From contig JASJBO010000024.1 of assembly GCA_030066475.1 (NCBI GenBank), positions 1 through 20,293 on the forward strand: 20,293 bases of DNA. Direction: 5' to 3'. This document shows, piece by piece, positions 18,301-20,293 of the stretch. The notes under the pieces were generated by a model, which was given only the letters and a program-made list of their open reading frames with translations, had not been told where the DNA came from and ran no database searches. The translations under genes and the position numbers were made by a program. Source of the stretch: Myxococcota bacterium. GTDB lineage: Bacteria; Myxococcota_A; UBA9160; PR03. The first letter of the stretch is position 1. The number at the start of each line of letters is the position of its first letter.

Positions 18301-18577
18301 GTCGCGCCGCGGCCTGATCGCGCCGCCCACCGACTTCGCGCAGGTCTCGCCGCTGGTGGAGCCGTACTGCGAGAGCAGCAGCCAGCTCTCGGTGCTCGAC
18401 GATCCCTTCGTCTCGCTCGTGAACTTCGGATCGGGCGACGAGACCCCGGGGCTGCGGCTGGTGTTCGTCGACCGCACGGGGTACCGCGAGGATCTCCAGT
18501 ACCGGTACCAGGTCGTCTTCTTCACGGGGAGCGGCGAGCCCTACGAGTCCCGCACCTCCGCGTGGGTGCAGCTGTGA
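15317..18577 (+). CDS. Large exported protein with fibronectin-III-like segments (operon gene 2)
   Basis: 1086 aa from the ATG at 15317, whose A is the last base of the previous stop (TGATG). The same frame is open far upstream, but that part lies inside the 1972-aa gene in another frame. Residues 1-25 are a Sec signal peptide (RRFLTALLLLALVPAVAPA|QEE). Residues about 226-365 and 480-560 look like FN3-type beta-sandwich segments: a 'YDLYRTLESV' strand, closing 'YYLVARTQSGNYGA' and 'FWYRVASRDEEGNVSPASHP', then proline-rich joints such as DLDPPVAPW. One TSP3-like Ca2+ loop (DADGDGYHDADE) is at 457-468. The C-terminal half has many scattered cysteines and no domain I can name. It is likely a secreted or surface adhesin-like or scaffold partner of the genes on either side. 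Tight coupling suggests a fixed ratio with the 1972-aa protein. The assignment as a real gene is firm; the function is unknown. Confidence 0.88.
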   Translation: MKTRIARRFLTALLLLALVPAVAPAQEETDQLYLVAFEAPLGSISSAGQGETAVYVRFDTVEGGLPADLVELELLRDGAPLGTFPATGSMNDAEIIGLYANAANQRRLLELVRWFGDEDPEAPVSPANFLEVLRERVLEVPPRAALAARVDFNVARALYRGHLDTGLVPGSYEYELRGRFTGGQDVRLGLVTALVDGAPDVAPEAANFAQVSLRRCDAPERGKDHHTVALDWDHPGASAADRYAHSLVIAGYDLYRTLESVDDVPLRDLRSEAAATAHDEHGRVALDGLEKVNDQPISVGGSGDTLELYEGFNPAFAQFFETGEDLRAAGVEPGESRAYYLVARTQSGNYGATTGLLVRVPDLDPPVAPWQVRGDPRYVDEKFTLTWPHVHVRSYHEQHQVGRRYCNLDSARIDGFLDYVPQESRCEERLPLRADLQVADYLVYRFRDSGRAARFLDADGDGYHDADERTDITDPGTACDPALPGEGAPIENNLVAVVPAAQAAPSPSGRLMMRYVDSEPGQNPGDQFWYRVASRDEEGNVSPASHPVPGLVSVTTIPQRDETLGGLVFGRRVCEHTITPVQTRELFTAYDTTEYGSAHTLRISCEPNANEATPVVELPFEDFPDGSRRAVLPAEQCARLSDPVAGCLTKPTLVEHLDRRGRPLSGGTLAGPYGLQCPGLATELIEICHGSVVVIDEGEVVPPEEGPLLDPGPGPNCTKVYRHVDGRRTQLETLCPGDDPLVLADLPDLGSDPICLSVASYDENAQGSLQLRLPCFRRPGKPSPPTPVALGFTPGSAEGTASFLHAELPAEGAVIEWQRLGHPETRQTRFVTRPEGPDLGMPAQLALELTPEPAGEDWREEWCFRGLSLGGALLGDPETGVSDWSPKVCSVRQPVAAAAVESLGWPQIASPPEGPPIQARFLDGDELPVLLLSEPIPFNTCPLFLPACEPEFNPETPCVGEPGNPPAPIQSTNCDVCSVIDYSFSAPPPFVVYRQSRRGLIAPPTDFAQVSPLVEPYCESSSQLSVLDDPFVSLVNFGSGDETPGLRLVFVDRTGYREDLQYRYQVVFFTGSGEPYESRTSAWVQL

Positions 18578-20293
18578 GGCGGGCAGTCGTCCTCACGACC
18601 GCGGCCCTCGCGGTGCTGCTGCTCGCGGCGCCCGGGGCGCGCGCGCAGAGCGCCGTGGCGCAGGGCACGGCGGCCAACGTCTGGGTGCTCGACGAGAACG
18701 GCGAGACCGTGGCCACCTACAACGCCGTCACCGGGCAGTGGACCGAGCAGGCCACCCAGTTCTTCGACCAGACGCTGGTGTCCTACGACGGCGGCAGCAC
18801 GCTGATCGACTTCGACCCCGACGACTTCGGCGCGGTGATGGTGAACCAGGCCGCCTCGAGCCTGCCGCCGCTGGCCGGCGGCATCCCGGACGTGTCGCTG
18901 GCCGGGCTGGGTCCCGCCCAGGCCGACGCGACCACGCCCAGCGCGCCCAGCGTGAGCGTCTCGCCGGCGCCCGGCACCTACGACGAGACCATCGAGGTGG
19001 TGCTCACGGCGCTGCCGCCGCCGCAGTTCACGCCGAACTCGCTCGGCATCACCTGGGACGTCGACGGCGGCGAGGAGCAGTCGGCCAGCGAGCCGCCCAC
19101 CGCGAGCGTCTTCCTGGTGGCCGAGGGCACCTACACGATCCACGCGCAGGCGGCCGCGATCGCGGGCTTCTTCGTCTACCAGTCGCCGGTGGTGACGGCC
19201 ACCTTCACGATCGCGGGGGCGGGCCCGATCACGCGCGACACCGACGGCGACGGCGTGCCCGACGTGGCCGAGGTCGAGCAGGGCTCGAACCCGCTGGTGG
19301 CCGACTTCCACCTCGACGGCGACGGCGACGGCCTGACGGACTTCGAGGAGCGCGTGCGCGGCTCCGACCCCGAGGACCCCGACAGCCTTCCGGCGGACTC
19401 GGACGGCGACGGCTGGTCGGACTTCGACGAAGGGGTGCGGGGCACCAACCCGAACGACCCGCCGCACCTGGTCGACCCCGCCGACCCCGATCGCTACTTC
19501 CCCGACCGTCCCGTCGCCCGCCGCCTGCGCGAGGTCGAGTACGTCTGGTCGGGCGCGTTCCGGAGTGGCGATCTGGTGCTGGTGCCGCGCGCCGACATGG
19601 GCGCGCTCACCGTGACCGATCCGAGCTGGACGACCTTCTTCGACCAGCGGGCGGTGCCCAGCGCCGAGCGCCTCGCCGAGCTCGGGCTCCTGGAGAGCGA
19701 GCTGCCGGTGCACCAGCGCCACGGCGAGATCGACGGCGAGCTCGCGGAGGGCCGCGTGCCTCCGCTGCGCACGCCGGCCGGCGTCCCGAACTTGATCCAG
19801 GCCGGGCACCTCGACGCCGACGGCGCGCGCGACGGCTGGACGGTCGCCGCCTGGGTCGACGCCACGCCCGACCTCGACCCGGCACACGTGGTCGACTTCC
19901 TGGCCGAGCAGGAGCAGAGCTTCACCACCGGCGCCGAGTGGATGGCCGGCTACGTCGCCTACCTCACCGCCAACGCGGTTCGGCCGCTCGCGGTGCAGGT
20001 GACGCCGCGCACGACCGCGGCGCTGGCGCTGCTCGACGGCCTGGTGGCCTGGCACGCCCGCCTGGCGCCCGAGGCGGCGATCCTGCTGGGCGACCCGGCC
20101 AGCGATGCGCGGCCGGTCGAGGCGGTCGAGCAGCTCGCGCAGGCGCTGGCGCTCGCGCTGTTCGGTGAGCCGTCCGAGGATGCGGGCCGCCCGCTCGGCG
20201 CGCTGCACGCCGAGCTCGCCGCGCAGCTCGGTCCGGGCGGCCTGCTCGAGGCCTTCGACGCGGCGGCGGCCACGCTGTTCGCCGACTTCGACC
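18574..20293 (+). CDS. Exported protein with thrombospondin type 3 repeats (operon gene 3, 3' end beyond the window)
   Basis: The GTG at 18574 overlaps the previous stop (GTGA), and the frame stays open to the window edge, giving at least 573 aa. Residues 1-24 are a Sec signal peptide (RRAVVLTTAALAVLLLAAPGARA|QS). Residues 128-218 resemble the chitobiase C-terminal-type (CHB_HEX_C) beta domain: SVSPAPGTYDETIEVVLTA, a DVDGGEE turn, GTYTIHAQA and a closing VVTATFTI. Residues 222-297 are thrombospondin type 3 Ca2+ repeats (DTDGDGVPD, DGDGDGLTDFEE, DSDGDGWSDFDEG), each followed by a G-S/T-[DN]-P turn. The remainder is a mixed and then helical region that I do not recognise (from about 300, with a helical run after 470). 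The protein is probably calcium-stabilised and extracellular or surface-attached. Any anchoring or sorting signal would lie past the edge. Confidence 0.87.
   Translation, partial: MRRAVVLTTAALAVLLLAAPGARAQSAVAQGTAANVWVLDENGETVATYNAVTGQWTEQATQFFDQTLVSYDGGSTLIDFDPDDFGAVMVNQAASSLPPLAGGIPDVSLAGLGPAQADATTPSAPSVSVSPAPGTYDETIEVVLTALPPPQFTPNSLGITWDVDGGEEQSASEPPTASVFLVAEGTYTIHAQAAAIAGFFVYQSPVVTATFTIAGAGPITRDTDGDGVPDVAEVEQGSNPLVADFHLDGDGDGLTDFEERVRGSDPEDPDSLPADSDGDGWSDFDEGVRGTNPNDPPHLVDPADPDRYFPDRPVARRLREVEYVWSGAFRSGDLVLVPRADMGALTVTDPSWTTFFDQRAVPSAERLAELGLLESELPVHQRHGEIDGELAEGRVPPLRTPAGVPNLIQAGHLDADGARDGWTVAAWVDATPDLDPAHVVDFLAEQEQSFTTGAEWMAGYVAYLTANAVRPLAVQVTPRTTAALALLDGLVAWHARLAPEAAILLGDPASDARPVEAVEQLAQALALALFGEPSEDAGRPLGALHAELAAQLGPGGLLEAFDAAAATLFADFD

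Noticed and set aside
19237..19464. Repetitive GAC-GGC-GAC-GGC stretches as a possible DNA repeat array
   Set aside because: The repetition is explained by the DxDGDG Ca2+ loops of thrombospondin type 3 repeats in the coding frame; there are no spacers of CRISPR type.

Overview
The window is very G+C-rich and densely coded, with long accidental open frames on both strands. It looks like a chromosomal segment of an uncultured Gram-negative bacterium of deltaproteobacterial type (Myxococcota, Binatota or a related lineage). This rests on family content only: adenylyl-cyclase/TolB-like/TPR fusions, a winged-helix/AAA/TPR regulator, exported FGE-like proteins, very large secreted proteins with MopE-like, Cys-rich and thrombospondin type 3 repeats, and many Sec signal peptides. 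No rRNA, tRNA, CRISPR array, transposase or phage gene is visible, so placement is tentative.

Left part (1-4675, minus strand). Reading leftward, the genes are a cysteine synthase (4675-3671), a glutathione S-transferase fused to a class III nucleotide cyclase (3674-2394, overlapping the cysteine synthase stop as GTGA), a membrane class III cyclase with TolB-like and TPR domains (2300-231), and the start of an exported protein (158 to beyond the edge). The first two are translationally coupled. The third follows after 93 bp containing a hairpin, and the fourth after 72 bp. The two cyclases both keep metal-binding and transition-state residues, but neither has the canonical Lys/Asp(Thr) base-recognition pair.

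Middle (4676-9262). A 111-bp intergenic region separates cysteine synthase from a divergent 1015-aa winged-helix/AAA ATPase/TPR regulator (4787-7834), a plausible local regulator. It converges on a small lipoprotein gene (8173-7904). Divergent from that is an exported formylglycine-generating-enzyme-like protein (8369-9262) that lacks the catalytic cysteines.

Right part (9399 to the edge, plus strand). Three exported proteins are encoded head to tail with no gap: 1972 aa (9399-15317), 1086 aa (15317-18577, sharing one base with the previous stop) and at least 573 aa (18574 onward, GTGA overlap). All have Sec signal peptides and two carry putative Ca2+-binding repeats. I do not recognise the first two as known families. 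The most likely reading is a co-translated set of surface or secreted components that work together. This trio is the best candidate for an undescribed system here. The GST-cyclase fusion coupled to cysteine synthase is the second.
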